Of a DNA stretch of 64,000 nt, positions 16,428-25,472 are shown in pieces (the stretch's first letter is position 1; each line of letters starts with the position of its first letter). The stretch comes from Sneathiella marina. GTDB lineage: Bacteria; Pseudomonadota; Alphaproteobacteria; Sneathiellales; Sneathiellaceae. Where the stretch lies: NCBI RefSeq assembly GCF_023746535.1, contig NZ_CP098747.1:750364-814363 (forward strand), given 5' to 3'. The notes beneath the pieces are model-generated. The model worked only from the letters and a program-made list of their open reading frames with translations. It did not search any database and had not been told where the DNA came from. The translations under genes were made by a program, and so were the position numbers.

Positions 16428-18299
16428 TTAACTCTCCAACGCCAAATCAATGGCGTCTTCAATCTCGGTAATCTTGAAAGGTTGGCCTGTTACTTTATTG
16501 ACGGGTTTTGCATCGATTAAAAATTGATCCCGCAGAACGGTTTTGAGCTGCCCGTCGTTCATTTCCGGAACAATAACCTTTTTAAATCCGCGGAGGAGCG
16601 TTTCAAGGTTTTCGGGGAAGGGCCAGATATGGCGTATGTGAATATGAGAAACATTCTTGCCCTCAGCAAGCTTGTTATTTACGGCGCGGCTGATGGGGCC
16701 ATATGTTGAGCCCCAACCAACAACGGCAAGGTCACCTGTCTCATCACCAGATTCGACAATTTGTGCTGGAATATCTTTCGCAATTCCCAAAATCTTATTG
16801 CGACGGATATCGGTCATTTCCTGATGATTTGCGGGCTCATAGGAAATGTTCCCGGATCCGACTTCTTTTTCAATGCCGCCAATTCTATGCTCTAATCCAG
16901 GTGTTCCCGGAACCGCCCAGGGCCGTGCCAGGGTTGCGGGATCTCGTGCAAATGGCAAAAACCCTTCCGGATCAATATCGCGATTTACCGGAAACGGCTT
17001 TTTGTCAGCGACGGTCGGGATGAGCCATGGCTCTGCAGCATTCCCAATATAACCATCCGTCAAAAGCATAACCGGGGTCATGTATTTTGCGGCCAGCCGG
17101 CAGGCTTCAATCGCCACATCAAAGCAGTCAGCCGGGCTTCTAGACGCGAGAACAACAAGCGGCGCATCCGCATTCCGGCCATAAACAGCTTGATAAAGAT
17201 CAGATTGCTCGGTCTTTGTCGGTAACCCGGTAGACGGACCAGCACGCTGTGAATTTACAATGATGAGTGGAAGCTCCGTTGAAATCGCTAGGCCAATAGC
17301 TTCCCCTTTTAACGCAATACCCGGACCTGAAGAGGAGGTAATCCCCAATGCTCCGGCATAGGATGCGCCAATTGCAGAGCAAATAGCAGCAATTTCGTCT
17401 TCAGCCTGAAAGGTCTTGACCCCGAATTGTTTCATCTTCGCCAGTGAATGTAAAACGGGAGACGCGGGCGTAATGGGATAAGAGCCGAAGAAAATTCTCA
17501 GATCTGCAAGTTCAGCCCCGGCAACAAGCCCCCAAGCAAGAGCTTCGCCACCAGTTATTGTTCGGTAAAGCCCCGGAGGCATTTCAGCGGCAGGGATGGA
17601 ATAAAGCTCAATTCCGTCACCAAGCTCCGAAACTTCCCCAAAGACATGACCGGCGTTGAGTGCGGCAATGTTAGCATTGGCAATCTCAGGACGGCTGGCA
17701 AATTTTTTGTTTAGCCAGTCAACGGTATTTTGCCGGCTTCGGCCATAAATCCAGAATATCAGCCCCAGCACCCAGAAGTTTTTACAGCGAAGGCCTTCTT
17801 TTTGGGAAAGGCCGAATTCTTTCACTGCTTCCAGAACAAGCTTCGCAATATCTATTTTTAGTACTGAAAAGCCATCGAGTGATCCATCTTCCAGTGGGTT
17901 TTCCAGATAGCCCGCTTTTTTCAGGTTGCGATCCGTAAATGTCCCACTATCAACAATGATCGTGCCGCCGGTTTTCAGTCGCGCAATATTTACCATCAAA
18001 GCCGCGGGATTAAGCGCAACGAGAACATCCGGGACATCGCCATGGGTTTCAATTCGGCGTGAGCCAAAATTTATCTGAAAAGCAGAGACGCCAAAAGTTG
18101 TTCCAATAGGGGCTCTAATCTCCGCCGGAAAGTCAGGAAAGGTTGCAAGGTCATTTCCGACCAGGGCTGTTGTGTCAGTAAACCGGCTACCGGTGATTTG
18201 GATGCCATCACCAGAGTCTCCCGCAAATCGAATAACGACTGAGGGTACCTCTTTTCGATCAGAGGAGTTAGGGCCGGATTTTATTGTTAATTCGTTCAA
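16428..18299 (-). CDS. korA: 2-oxoacid:ferredoxin oxidoreductase subunit alpha (gamma-alpha fusion)
   Basis: The 623-residue protein fuses the gamma domain (about 20-190, RFAGDSGDG and FPDFPAEIRAP) to the alpha domain (about 220-600, FGSYPITPASPVLH, TSSSGPGIALKGEAIGLA, NSQRAGPSTGLPTKTEQSDL). This two-subunit KorAB form is used for 2-oxoglutarate:ferredoxin oxidoreductase in several aerobes, as an alternative or addition to the NAD-linked dehydrogenase. The start codon appears to be TTG; no in-frame ATG precedes the conserved domain. It is first in a two-gene leftward operon. Confidence 0.88.
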   Translation of the reverse strand: MNELTIKSGPNSSDRKEVPSVVIRFAGDSGDGIQITGSRFTDTTALVGNDLATFPDFPAEIRAPIGTTFGVSAFQINFGSRRIETHGDVPDVLVALNPAALMVNIARLKTGGTIIVDSGTFTDRNLKKAGYLENPLEDGSLDGFSVLKIDIAKLVLEAVKEFGLSQKEGLRCKNFWVLGLIFWIYGRSRQNTVDWLNKKFASRPEIANANIAALNAGHVFGEVSELGDGIELYSIPAAEMPPGLYRTITGGEALAWGLVAGAELADLRIFFGSYPITPASPVLHSLAKMKQFGVKTFQAEDEIAAICSAIGASYAGALGITSSSGPGIALKGEAIGLAISTELPLIIVNSQRAGPSTGLPTKTEQSDLYQAVYGRNADAPLVVLASRSPADCFDVAIEACRLAAKYMTPVMLLTDGYIGNAAEPWLIPTVADKKPFPVNRDIDPEGFLPFARDPATLARPWAVPGTPGLEHRIGGIEKEVGSGNISYEPANHQEMTDIRRNKILGIAKDIPAQIVESGDETGDLAVVGWGSTYGPISRAVNNKLAEGKNVSHIHIRHIWPFPENLETLLRGFKKVIVPEMNDGQLKTVLRDQFLIDAKPVNKVTGQPFKITEIEDAIDLALES

Positions 18300-18600
18300 C
18301 TTACTTACTCGCGTTACACCCGAATATCTTCATCAAGTTTGGTAATTGGCCTTAATCAGCAGTTTAGCGCGTTTTCTTACTAGTAATCAACGCCCTATAT
18401 TACTTGCCATTTCAAACTCGGATCGAGGGTTCAGATTAGTATATGGTTCAAAGTCAGAGAATTCCAAGAATGAGCTGGAACTGTTTTACTGCAGCATACA
18501 TATCGTCGCCACCTGTAAATTACAACCCTATTTCATATAAATTAAATGTAAAAAAAATATTATACATATTTATATAGTGAATTAACTGAGCAGCAGGATG
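18300..18600. other. Intergenic region between TetR gene and korA
   Basis: This 301-bp, AT-rich stretch has no credible gene. It should hold the korA promoter on the minus strand (a weak TTGATT-N18-TAAACT match ends about 80 bp before korA) and the end of the TetR transcript. I see no strong hairpin terminator. Confidence 0.5.
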
Positions 18601-19194
18601 TCAAACAAGTTTCTCTTTGAGAATTCGGACGAAAAACTCGCCGATCTGCGCAGGCGATTGCCCACCCGGCCGGTACCAGCTACTTGACCAGTTTAAGGAG
18701 CCAAGCAGACTAAGGCGCAGCAATCCTTTATCGACGCTTTCCGGCAGCGGTAAATCATCAATTAGATCCATAAACAGATTATCGTAACTATCCCGAATTT
18801 CGATAAGCCGGCTGCGAAGGGTAGGTGACGTGCGGGAAATGTCCGCGCAAAGAAGGATAGAGAAATTATTTCCACCAAATAGAGTATTCATATGTGCCAC
18901 CGCCGCAAGGGTGAGGCGTTCCCATGGATCAGAAACACCTTCTGTTGCGACAAGGACTGAATTACTTATGAGCCGCCGGCCTTCTTCGTATGTGGCAATG
19001 ATCAAATCGTCTTTCGACGGGAAATGATAGTACATAGATCCGGCAAGCATTCCAGCTTCACGGGCGATGTCGCGCATTGAGGTTGCATCATATCCACGTT
19101 GATTAAATAAGTGAGCAGCAGCGGCCATCAATTCCTGTCGTCGATTATCGCTACGATATTGCCCTTCTTCCTTTGCAGGAGTTTTTTCGGTCAC
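18601..19194 (-). CDS. TetR/AcrR family transcriptional regulator
   Basis: The 197-residue protein has an N-terminal TetR HTH (about 15-62, with GYDATSMRDIAREAGMLAGSMYYHF) and a C-terminal ligand domain of the kind seen in regulators of fatty-acid or acyl-CoA genes. The start is a GTG with AGGGA upstream. It is on the same strand as korAB but 300 bp upstream, so it is not clearly linked to that operon. Its target is unknown. Confidence 0.85.
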   Translation of the reverse strand: MTEKTPAKEEGQYRSDNRRQELMAAAAHLFNQRGYDATSMRDIAREAGMLAGSMYYHFPSKDDLIIATYEEGRRLISNSVLVATEGVSDPWERLTLAAVAHMNTLFGGNNFSILLCADISRTSPTLRSRLIEIRDSYDNLFMDLIDDLPLPESVDKGLLRLSLLGSLNWSSSWYRPGGQSPAQIGEFFVRILKEKLV

Positions 19195-19258
19195 AGATTA
19201 TCCCTAACAAACAGTTGTTGGTTAATCTTTATGCCGATTTGAAGGCGGCTCAGCAACT

Positions 19259-20011
19259 TTAATCTTTGAAAAGCTCTTTCAGGCGATCTATTGCCCCTTC
19301 CGTCTCGTCAGCCGCGCCTTTCACGATATTGCGCATTTGATCTGATAAATTGAGATCCGTTGACACAGCAGCCACTGTTATTGCACGGAGGAGGGGGGTG
19401 TAGACTTCATCAACAAGTGCAGCAGGGCCAATTCCGTCCTGATCTCGCCCGATATCCTGCAGATGAATATCGTCCAGCACAGCCGTTACTTTGTTTCCAG
19501 TCAATCCAGTTGCCTGAACAACAACGACGGCATTGGAAATATACACGTCATTGACGATGAATTTTTTTTCTTGAGTATTCCCAGAGCCAACCGCTTGAAT
19601 TTTTTCCTGATCGACAGCAGCCATTATGTTTTTTCGGATAGTGCGCAGATTGTCGCCGTCTTCGGTGATTTCATAAATTATCTCTGGTGCTTCAATTTTG
19701 ATCCGCTTTATGACCATAGTGTCCTGACTGATGGTTTCAGGGTCAATTTGTAGAATTATATTGGGAAAGGAAAAGGCGTTGTCCGGACTAAAACCGACAG
19801 GATTACCAACAACCAGATTGAAAATTGTTGCATCGCCAGATGTCGGTGAAAATTCTGCTTCCTGAACGGTTACCGGTGATTTAGTAATTTCCGAGCCGTA
19901 ATTTTCTACGGCACCCTGGATCACACTGCCAATGGAACTATAGACATATGCAATGGCTCCGCAGAAAAGCAGAACCAATAAAGTGACGGAAATGATGACG
20001 CCGCGTTTCAT
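19259..20011 (-). CDS. Membrane-anchored periplasmic protein, AsmA/DUF748-like
   Basis: The 250-residue protein has an N-terminal signal anchor (about 5-27) and a long extracytoplasmic region. The motif pattern VTVQEAEFSPTSGDATIFNLVVGNP..FSPDNAFSFPNIILQIDPET resembles the beta-strand repeats of AsmA/DUF748-type proteins, which span the periplasm and bind lipids or influence outer-membrane assembly. It is far shorter than AsmA, so only one repeat unit is present. It stands alone after the TRAP operon terminator. The function is unknown. Confidence 0.65.
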   Translation of the reverse strand: MKRGVIISVTLLVLLFCGAIAYVYSSIGSVIQGAVENYGSEITKSPVTVQEAEFSPTSGDATIFNLVVGNPVGFSPDNAFSFPNIILQIDPETISQDTMVIKRIKIEAPEIIYEITEDGDNLRTIRKNIMAAVDQEKIQAVGSGNTQEKKFIVNDVYISNAVVVVQATGLTGNKVTAVLDDIHLQDIGRDQDGIGPAALVDEVYTPLLRAITVAAVSTDLNLSDQMRNIVKGAADETEGAIDRLKELFKD

Positions 20012-20077
20012 GCTTGAAAGCCCGATTTGTGCAAGGGATATCGGCTGTAGTTTACGTCAATAATCAAGGGTGTATCA

Positions 20078-20117
20078 ATAAGAAAACCGCCAACAACATA
20101 TATGTTGTTGGCGGTTT
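20078..20117 (-). terminator. Terminator of the TAXI-TRAP operon: 34-bp perfect palindrome
   Basis: Arms of 17 bp at 20084-20100 and 20101-20117 (AAACCGCCAACAACATA and its complement) have no intervening base. On the minus strand the stem is followed by TTTTCTTATT. It lies 23 bp after the permease stop codon and is the strongest hairpin in the window. Confidence 0.85.
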
Positions 20118-20139
20118 ATTTCAGGCATAACGGTGATGT

Positions 20140-22137
20140 TTAGGGAACCGCTACTTCATTATCCATTTTGCGATTGATCAAGAATGCAACCAGTGCTGCT
20201 GAACCCGCAGTGAGGAGGCAGAAGATCGCCAGTTCCAAATCGCTATAAGGAATCAGATCACTTCCTCCGGGCGTCGCCAGAGCTAGTCCGCCAACGAGCA
20301 TGAACAGGCGTATTGGCCATCCGAGCATGTTCCGGTGCAGATTACCTATTCCCATCAAATATCCTTGAAGCGAACTGGCTACCAGAATAACGCCACCTAC
20401 TGCGCAAACAAATAACACGCTTGTTCGGGCAATATCTCCGTTCAAGATGAACGCAGGATCAAGAACAAAGAAAAAGGGAACAAAATAGATAATAGACCCA
20501 AGACGCATGGCTTCAAACCCAGTCCGCATGGGGCTGGATCCTGCTATCGTGGCGGCTGCAAAAGCACCCAATGCTACAGGAGGTGTGATGAAGGAGACCA
20601 TACCCCAGTACAAAATAAACAAATGCACTGACATGGGATCGAGTCCACCCTGGATTAGCGCAGGAGCCAGAACAATCGCCAGGAATATATAGGCGGCTGT
20701 TACGGTCATGCCGATGCCCATGATGAAACTGGTGATTGCACCCATTAACAAAAGGATCAAAATATTGCCACCAGCAATAAAGATCAGATCGTTCACAAGT
20801 GTTCCCGCCATGCCCGTAATGGACAGCGCCCCGACAATGAGGCCAACACCGACAAGAATGGCGGCGATCTCTGCAAGCAGCTTACCGGCAGAAATAATGA
20901 ACTCAACAAAATCATGCATCGTCCAACGGGTATGCGGGAAAATCTGGTTGATCACAATCAGGAGGGCCGTCGCATAAAAGGGCGCTAGAACTTCCTGCTT
21001 GAGATACACCAGCATGACAATCAGCAGAACAAACACTGCGACGAAATGCCAGCCTTTGCGAATGGTTTCGCCAACTTTGGGGAGCTGTTCCCGCGGAAGA
21101 CCCGGCATATCATTTCGTGCTGCATAGGCATCAATCTGAATAAACAAGGCCAGATAATACAAAACGGACGGAATAATCGCCGCAACAGCAATGGTAATGT
21201 AGGGAACATCCAGGAAAACGGCCATAATGAAGGCTGTCGATCCCATTATGGGCGGCATAAGAACGCCCCCCGTTGATGCACAGGCCTCTACACCGCCGGC
21301 ATAGGCGGATTTAAAACCCGTTTTCTTCATGGCTGGAATTGTTAAAACGCCTGTTGTGATAACGTTTGTAATAACACTTCCACTCATTGAGCCCATCAGG
21401 CCGGAGGAGAAAATCGCAACTTTCGCAGGTCCGCCACGGACATGGCCGAGTAACGAGAAGGCCAGATCAATAAAGAACTTGCCCCCGCCTGTATGGGTCA
21501 ACGCGACGCCAAATATCAAAAACCCTATAACTAGATTGGCCAGCGCTTGCATGGGTATGCCAAGCATACTTTCTGCACTAAGCGTGTGGTACGCCGTAGT
21601 ATCTGCTAAACTGCTGCTCAAGCCGGATATGGGGCCCGGCATAACCTCAGCGTAAAGCGGGTAAAGTGAAATAATGACGACGATAACAAAAAGGGCCGTA
21701 CCGCCAGCACGGCGTGTACCTTCCAGAACCAAAGCCCAAAGAATGAGACCGAGAATGACCATATAATCCGGCGCACCCATTTCCCAACCACTATCAAGAA
21801 TCTTCTCTGCATTGATGAAGAAAAAGAGCAGCAGAAAAAAGGTAATAGCGGCGAAAAGAATATCGTACCAGGGGACATTGCTCCTGGAGGCTTTTGCGGA
21901 TGCCGGAAAGATCAGAAAGACAATCGGCACAAGCAGGCCAAACAACGCATACTGATATTCATTATCGAGCCAAGTAACGCCCATAAAGAAATTCGTATTG
22001 AAAAGTTGGTTGGCTGCAAGTCCGGTAACGATGACAGTGACAGCAATTACTATTGCCCGCCACCCGGTGGAAAGGTTACGGTGGCGAGCCAAATCAGGGT
22101 CCGCCACCGCTCCGTTCTCTTCATTTGTTTGTGTCAT
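20140..22137 (-). CDS. TRAP transporter fused 4TM/12TM permease
   Basis: The 665-residue integral membrane protein carries about 18 hydrophobic segments. The N-terminal part corresponds to the small DctQ-like subunit and the large part to the DctM-like subunit, with conserved glycine-rich stretches such as FSSGLMGSMSGSVITNV and GGVLMPPIMGSTAF. Such fusions pair with TAXI-type binding proteins to import organic acids by sodium- or proton-driven secondary transport. The gene starts 6 bp after the stop of the binding-protein gene, so the pair forms one operon ended by a strong terminator. Confidence 0.9.
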   Translation of the reverse strand: MTQTNEENGAVADPDLARHRNLSTGWRAIVIAVTVIVTGLAANQLFNTNFFMGVTWLDNEYQYALFGLLVPIVFLIFPASAKASRSNVPWYDILFAAITFFLLLFFFINAEKILDSGWEMGAPDYMVILGLILWALVLEGTRRAGGTALFVIVVIISLYPLYAEVMPGPISGLSSSLADTTAYHTLSAESMLGIPMQALANLVIGFLIFGVALTHTGGGKFFIDLAFSLLGHVRGGPAKVAIFSSGLMGSMSGSVITNVITTGVLTIPAMKKTGFKSAYAGGVEACASTGGVLMPPIMGSTAFIMAVFLDVPYITIAVAAIIPSVLYYLALFIQIDAYAARNDMPGLPREQLPKVGETIRKGWHFVAVFVLLIVMLVYLKQEVLAPFYATALLIVINQIFPHTRWTMHDFVEFIISAGKLLAEIAAILVGVGLIVGALSITGMAGTLVNDLIFIAGGNILILLLMGAITSFIMGIGMTVTAAYIFLAIVLAPALIQGGLDPMSVHLFILYWGMVSFITPPVALGAFAAATIAGSSPMRTGFEAMRLGSIIYFVPFFFVLDPAFILNGDIARTSVLFVCAVGGVILVASSLQGYLMGIGNLHRNMLGWPIRLFMLVGGLALATPGGSDLIPYSDLELAIFCLLTAGSAALVAFLINRKMDNEVAVP

Positions 22138-22143
22138 GAAGTA

Positions 22144-23295
22144 TTAGTTCCAGATTGGGTTCATACCCTCAGCTTGAAGAGCCGCTGCACGGACTTTCAT
22201 CCATTCATCTTTAAAGGCATCGCCTTCAAGATTTTTTGCGGCCATGGTTGCCCATGCTGCTGCCAATACATCCTGACGCTTCAACAAGGCGTCGTTATGC
22301 TCACTCATCTGATCGGTCCAAGCGCCTGCTTCTTTCCAGTATTTAACGGCTGCAGGATGGTAAGGAACCGCCCACATGAATGTCTGGCGCTCTGTTGCCC
22401 AGCCTGGCATTGCAGGTAAGGCGTCCTTGTAGTTGTCATATTCCGTGTGTACGGCTTTGACCATTGAATAAACTAATTCCGGGTTCTGATCGGCTCGTGT
22501 GATGAGAATTGGGTAAGGATAGGCGCCACCTTCTACAGGGTTGTCTTTTGAAATTCCCGTACCGAGTGTTGCAACATGGGGCACGAAATAAGGTGCTACG
22601 GCTTTAACCCGTGCCCAGCCTTCCGTGTCGCTGGCGGGCATTGGAGGCCAATAGATACCCCGCGGAGACGCTTCAAGTTTCTTGGTCGGGCCAGAAACCG
22701 TTGAGGCAATCGCTGCATCAACCTGTCCGGCAACCATGCCTTTCCACATTGCGCCATAGCCACCAAACTCAACGACTTCAACATCGTCAAATGTCAGGTC
22801 AGCAAACGCCAAATGGGCCTGGGCACCAATTGTCAACGCCGGAGAGCCCCGAACGATACCAACACGCTTGCCTTTCAGGTCAGCCAGAGTTTTGACACCA
22901 ACATCCGCAGCAACCGCCAAACTGATGTTCGCATCAGACGTTGCAGACATTATCAGCTGAATTCTTTGTGGGCCCCAATCAGGTGCCGCAAAGTTAAACA
23001 CGCCTTCTGAACCGAAGAATGTTCCACCGCCGTTGGCGACGAACTGAACTTTATCGTTGCGAAGCGGTCCCATGCGAGAAATATCATTTTTACCAGGAAC
23101 AACGCGCAGACTTACACCATATTTGTCTTTAAGTGTCTTGCCGATGGCAACAGATTGGTTGTAGCCTGTTGTTCCAGTGTTATACGCGCTCCATGCGACT
23201 GTGCTAGGTAATTTTACTTCTTCGGCTATAGCGATACTTGTAAGGGCCAACAGAGCTGCGGCTGCAGCAGAGCCTAATCTTAGACTAATTCCCAT
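22144..23295 (-). CDS. TAXI family TRAP transporter solute-binding protein
   Basis: The 383-residue protein has a Sec signal peptide (about 1-24, cleavage near AIA-EE) and a TAXI-type periplasmic binding domain. The pattern includes WSAYNTGTTGYNQSVAIGK, the LKGKRVGIVRGSPA segment and the conserved YPYPI region near residue 260. TAXI proteins bind carboxylates such as 2-oxoglutarate, but the ligand here is not deducible. GGGAGGAAATA precedes the ATG. It is divergent from an IclR regulator and should be controlled through the shared 126-bp spacer. Confidence 0.88.
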   Translation of the reverse strand: MGISLRLGSAAAAALLALTSIAIAEEVKLPSTVAWSAYNTGTTGYNQSVAIGKTLKDKYGVSLRVVPGKNDISRMGPLRNDKVQFVANGGGTFFGSEGVFNFAAPDWGPQRIQLIMSATSDANISLAVAADVGVKTLADLKGKRVGIVRGSPALTIGAQAHLAFADLTFDDVEVVEFGGYGAMWKGMVAGQVDAAIASTVSGPTKKLEASPRGIYWPPMPASDTEGWARVKAVAPYFVPHVATLGTGISKDNPVEGGAYPYPILITRADQNPELVYSMVKAVHTEYDNYKDALPAMPGWATERQTFMWAVPYHPAAVKYWKEAGAWTDQMSEHNDALLKRQDVLAAAWATMAAKNLEGDAFKDEWMKVRAAALQAEGMNPIWN

Positions 23296-23352
23296 TATTT
23301 CCTCCCTGGAAAACTGGTATGGTTATTTTTTTTGTTTTCTAATAGAAGCGCA

Positions 23353-23380
23353 TTCTGCATAGTGGAATAGAATTCCGCAA
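23353..23380. promoter_or_regulatory. Candidate IclR operator between TAXI-TRAP and iclR-like genes
   Basis: Two overlapping inverted repeats occur in the divergent spacer: TTCTGC-ATA-GTGGAA (imperfect) and GGAAT-AGA-ATTCC (perfect). IclR-family sites are commonly short palindromes of TTCC/GGAA type. It is 42-69 bp from the regulator's own start. Confidence 0.35.
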
Positions 23381-23421
23381 GTGTTTTTATGCGGTAAATT
23401 TATTTTAGGCTCAGGTATAAG

Positions 23422-24228
23422 ATGATCAGCGACAAAGCTTTGATAGAAGGAGATGTGAGTCAATCCGGTGATCGCCATTTTGTGACGTCGTTGGCCCGTG
23501 GCCTTGAGATACTCCGTGCGTTTCGTCCGGGCGAGGGGCCGATCGGCAATAACGAGCTGGCAAAACGAACCGGGCTTCCCCGTTCGACAATTTCCCGACT
23601 CACGAGCACCTTGCTGCAATTGGGATACCTGACCCACCGGCAAAGCCTTGGAAAATATGAACCTTCTCCGGCTGTGCTGTCCTTGGGATATACCTATTTG
23701 GCAAATAATAAGCTTCGATTGTTGTCCCGGCCATTGATGCATGATTTGGCGAAGCAAATGGGACTTGGTGTTGCCATGGGAACCCGGGATCGACTGAATA
23801 TGCTGTATGTGGAGACCGTTCGTGGGGGCGAGGAAAGTACGTTGAGGTTGGAAACCGGGTCCTACTTGCCGATGGGCATAACGGCCATTGGGCGTGCCTT
23901 TCTGTGTAAATTACCGGATGGAGAGCGGGATTTTTTCCTTGATCACATAAAAAAACGATTCGCCGATGACTGGCCGTTACTTAAAAAAGGGTTCGAGGCG
24001 GCACAGAGAGATTATGAGGAATTTGGCTTTTGTCTATCCCTCGGTGAATGGCAGTCAAATTTCTTTGCTGTTGGGGCAGCCGCCAGAGATAACTCGACAG
24101 GTGATATTGTTGGCTACAACTGTGGAGGGTCATCCTATCTGGTAACCGAAGAGCTGCTTCGGGAACAAGCAGGCCCCCGCATAGTCGGATTGGCACGCAG
24201 TGTTGAAGTAATGTGCGGCACAACATAA
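23422..24228 (+). CDS. IclR family transcriptional regulator
   Basis: The 268-residue protein has an N-terminal winged HTH (about 20-80, NNELAKRTGLPRSTISRLTSTLLQLGYL) and a C-terminal IclR effector-binding domain (about 95-265) with GTRDRLNMLYVET and the characteristic turn MGITAIGRAFL. IclR regulators typically control aromatic or short-chain acid catabolism. It is divergent from the TAXI-TRAP operon and lies 72 bp upstream of the acyl-CoA dehydrogenase and aldolase genes, so it is the likely regulator of the whole cluster. Confidence 0.88.
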   Translation: MISDKALIEGDVSQSGDRHFVTSLARGLEILRAFRPGEGPIGNNELAKRTGLPRSTISRLTSTLLQLGYLTHRQSLGKYEPSPAVLSLGYTYLANNKLRLLSRPLMHDLAKQMGLGVAMGTRDRLNMLYVETVRGGEESTLRLETGSYLPMGITAIGRAFLCKLPDGERDFFLDHIKKRFADDWPLLKKGFEAAQRDYEEFGFCLSLGEWQSNFFAVGAAARDNSTGDIVGYNCGGSSYLVTEELLREQAGPRIVGLARSVEVMCGTT

Positions 24229-24300
24229 CCTTGTCGAGCTCTTAATATTAATGATAGAACACAGCTCAATCACAAAATAATAAAAATAAAAGGAACTAAA

Positions 24301-25455
24301 ATGGCTCTGGACGCCGAAACTTTTTCGCTTGTCAAAGATGCTGTTGCGCGATTTGTGCGTGAGCGTTTGATCCCGGCTGAAGATATTGTTGAAGAAACAA
24401 ATGATGTCCCGGAAGATATTATTCAGGAAATGCGAGAGCTTGGATTGTTTGGTCTGTCTATTCCCGAAGAATACGGTGGCTTGGGCGTCAACATGGTTCA
24501 GGAATGCGAGATTATTCATGAACTCTGCAAGGCGTCGGTGGCTTTTCGTTCCGTTATTGGAACGACCGTCGGTATCGGAAGCCAGGGACTGGTGATGACC
24601 GGAACTGAGGAACAAAAACAGCAATATCTACCTCGATTGGCATCAGGTGAGATTATTTCTTCTTTTTGCCTGACAGAACCTGAAGCCGGCTCGGACGCCG
24701 CATCGCTTCGGACCGTCGCCATCAAGGACGGAAACGACTATGTTTTAAATGGGACAAAGCGCTTTATCACGAATGCATTGCGGGCCGGCATGTTGACCGT
24801 AATGGCGCGCAGTGACCCCAATAAAAAAGGCGCGGCGGGGATTTCGGCATTTCTGGTTGATCCGGCAACACCAGGTGTGACCATAACGCAAGCCGATGAG
24901 AAAATGGGGCAACGGGGAACCAAGACCAGCGATGTAATTTTTGAGGATGTCCGGATACCGGCTTCTGCGTTGATGGGCGGTGAGGAAGGGCAGGGCTTTT
25001 ATACGGCAATGAAAGTCCTTGATCGCGGCCGATTGCACCTAAGCTCGGTGTCCACGGGGATGTCAGAACGTATTCTGAATGAAGCCTTGGCATATGCTGC
25101 GGAGCGGAAGCAATTTGGTACTATCATCGGGGAGTTTCAATTGGTTCAGGCTTTATTGGCGGACAGCCAGGCGGAACTGTTTGCCGGAACCGCAATGACA
25201 TTGGATGCTGCCCGGAAATATGATAAAGATGAGGATATCTCCATGCAGGCTGCTTGTTGTAAAATGTTTACGACGGAAGCCGCTGGAAAAATTGCCGATC
25301 GCGCTGTGCAGATCCATGGCGGTGCGGGCTATATGGCCGAGTATAAAGTAGAGAGATTTTATCGGGACGTGCGGTTGCTCCGTCTCTATGAAGGTACAAC
25401 GCAAATACAGCAGCTGGTTATTGCCCGCAATATGCTGAAAAATCATGCCAACTAA
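24301..25455 (+). CDS. Acyl-CoA dehydrogenase
   Basis: The 384-residue FAD enzyme has the full acyl-CoA dehydrogenase layout. The FAD/substrate signatures FCLTEPEAGSDAASL and QRGTKTSDVIFEDVRIP, and the C-terminal RDVRLLRLYEGTTQIQ with catalytic Glu364, are all seen. It should oxidize an acyl-CoA to the 2,3-enoyl-CoA, passing electrons to ETF. Chain preference is not readable. AAAAGGAAC precedes the ATG. It is 17 bp upstream of the class II aldolase and probably co-transcribed with it under the IclR regulator. Confidence 0.9.
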   Translation: MALDAETFSLVKDAVARFVRERLIPAEDIVEETNDVPEDIIQEMRELGLFGLSIPEEYGGLGVNMVQECEIIHELCKASVAFRSVIGTTVGIGSQGLVMTGTEEQKQQYLPRLASGEIISSFCLTEPEAGSDAASLRTVAIKDGNDYVLNGTKRFITNALRAGMLTVMARSDPNKKGAAGISAFLVDPATPGVTITQADEKMGQRGTKTSDVIFEDVRIPASALMGGEEGQGFYTAMKVLDRGRLHLSSVSTGMSERILNEALAYAAERKQFGTIIGEFQLVQALLADSQAELFAGTAMTLDAARKYDKDEDISMQAACCKMFTTEAAGKIADRAVQIHGGAGYMAEYKVERFYRDVRLLRLYEGTTQIQQLVIARNMLKNHAN

Positions 25456-25472
25456 TAAAAAGGAGACTGGAA

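Noticed and set aside
18346-18540. A 64-codon frame in the TetR-korA spacer
   Set aside because: The sequence is AT-rich with no ribosome binding site and an unremarkable translation. It is likely chance.
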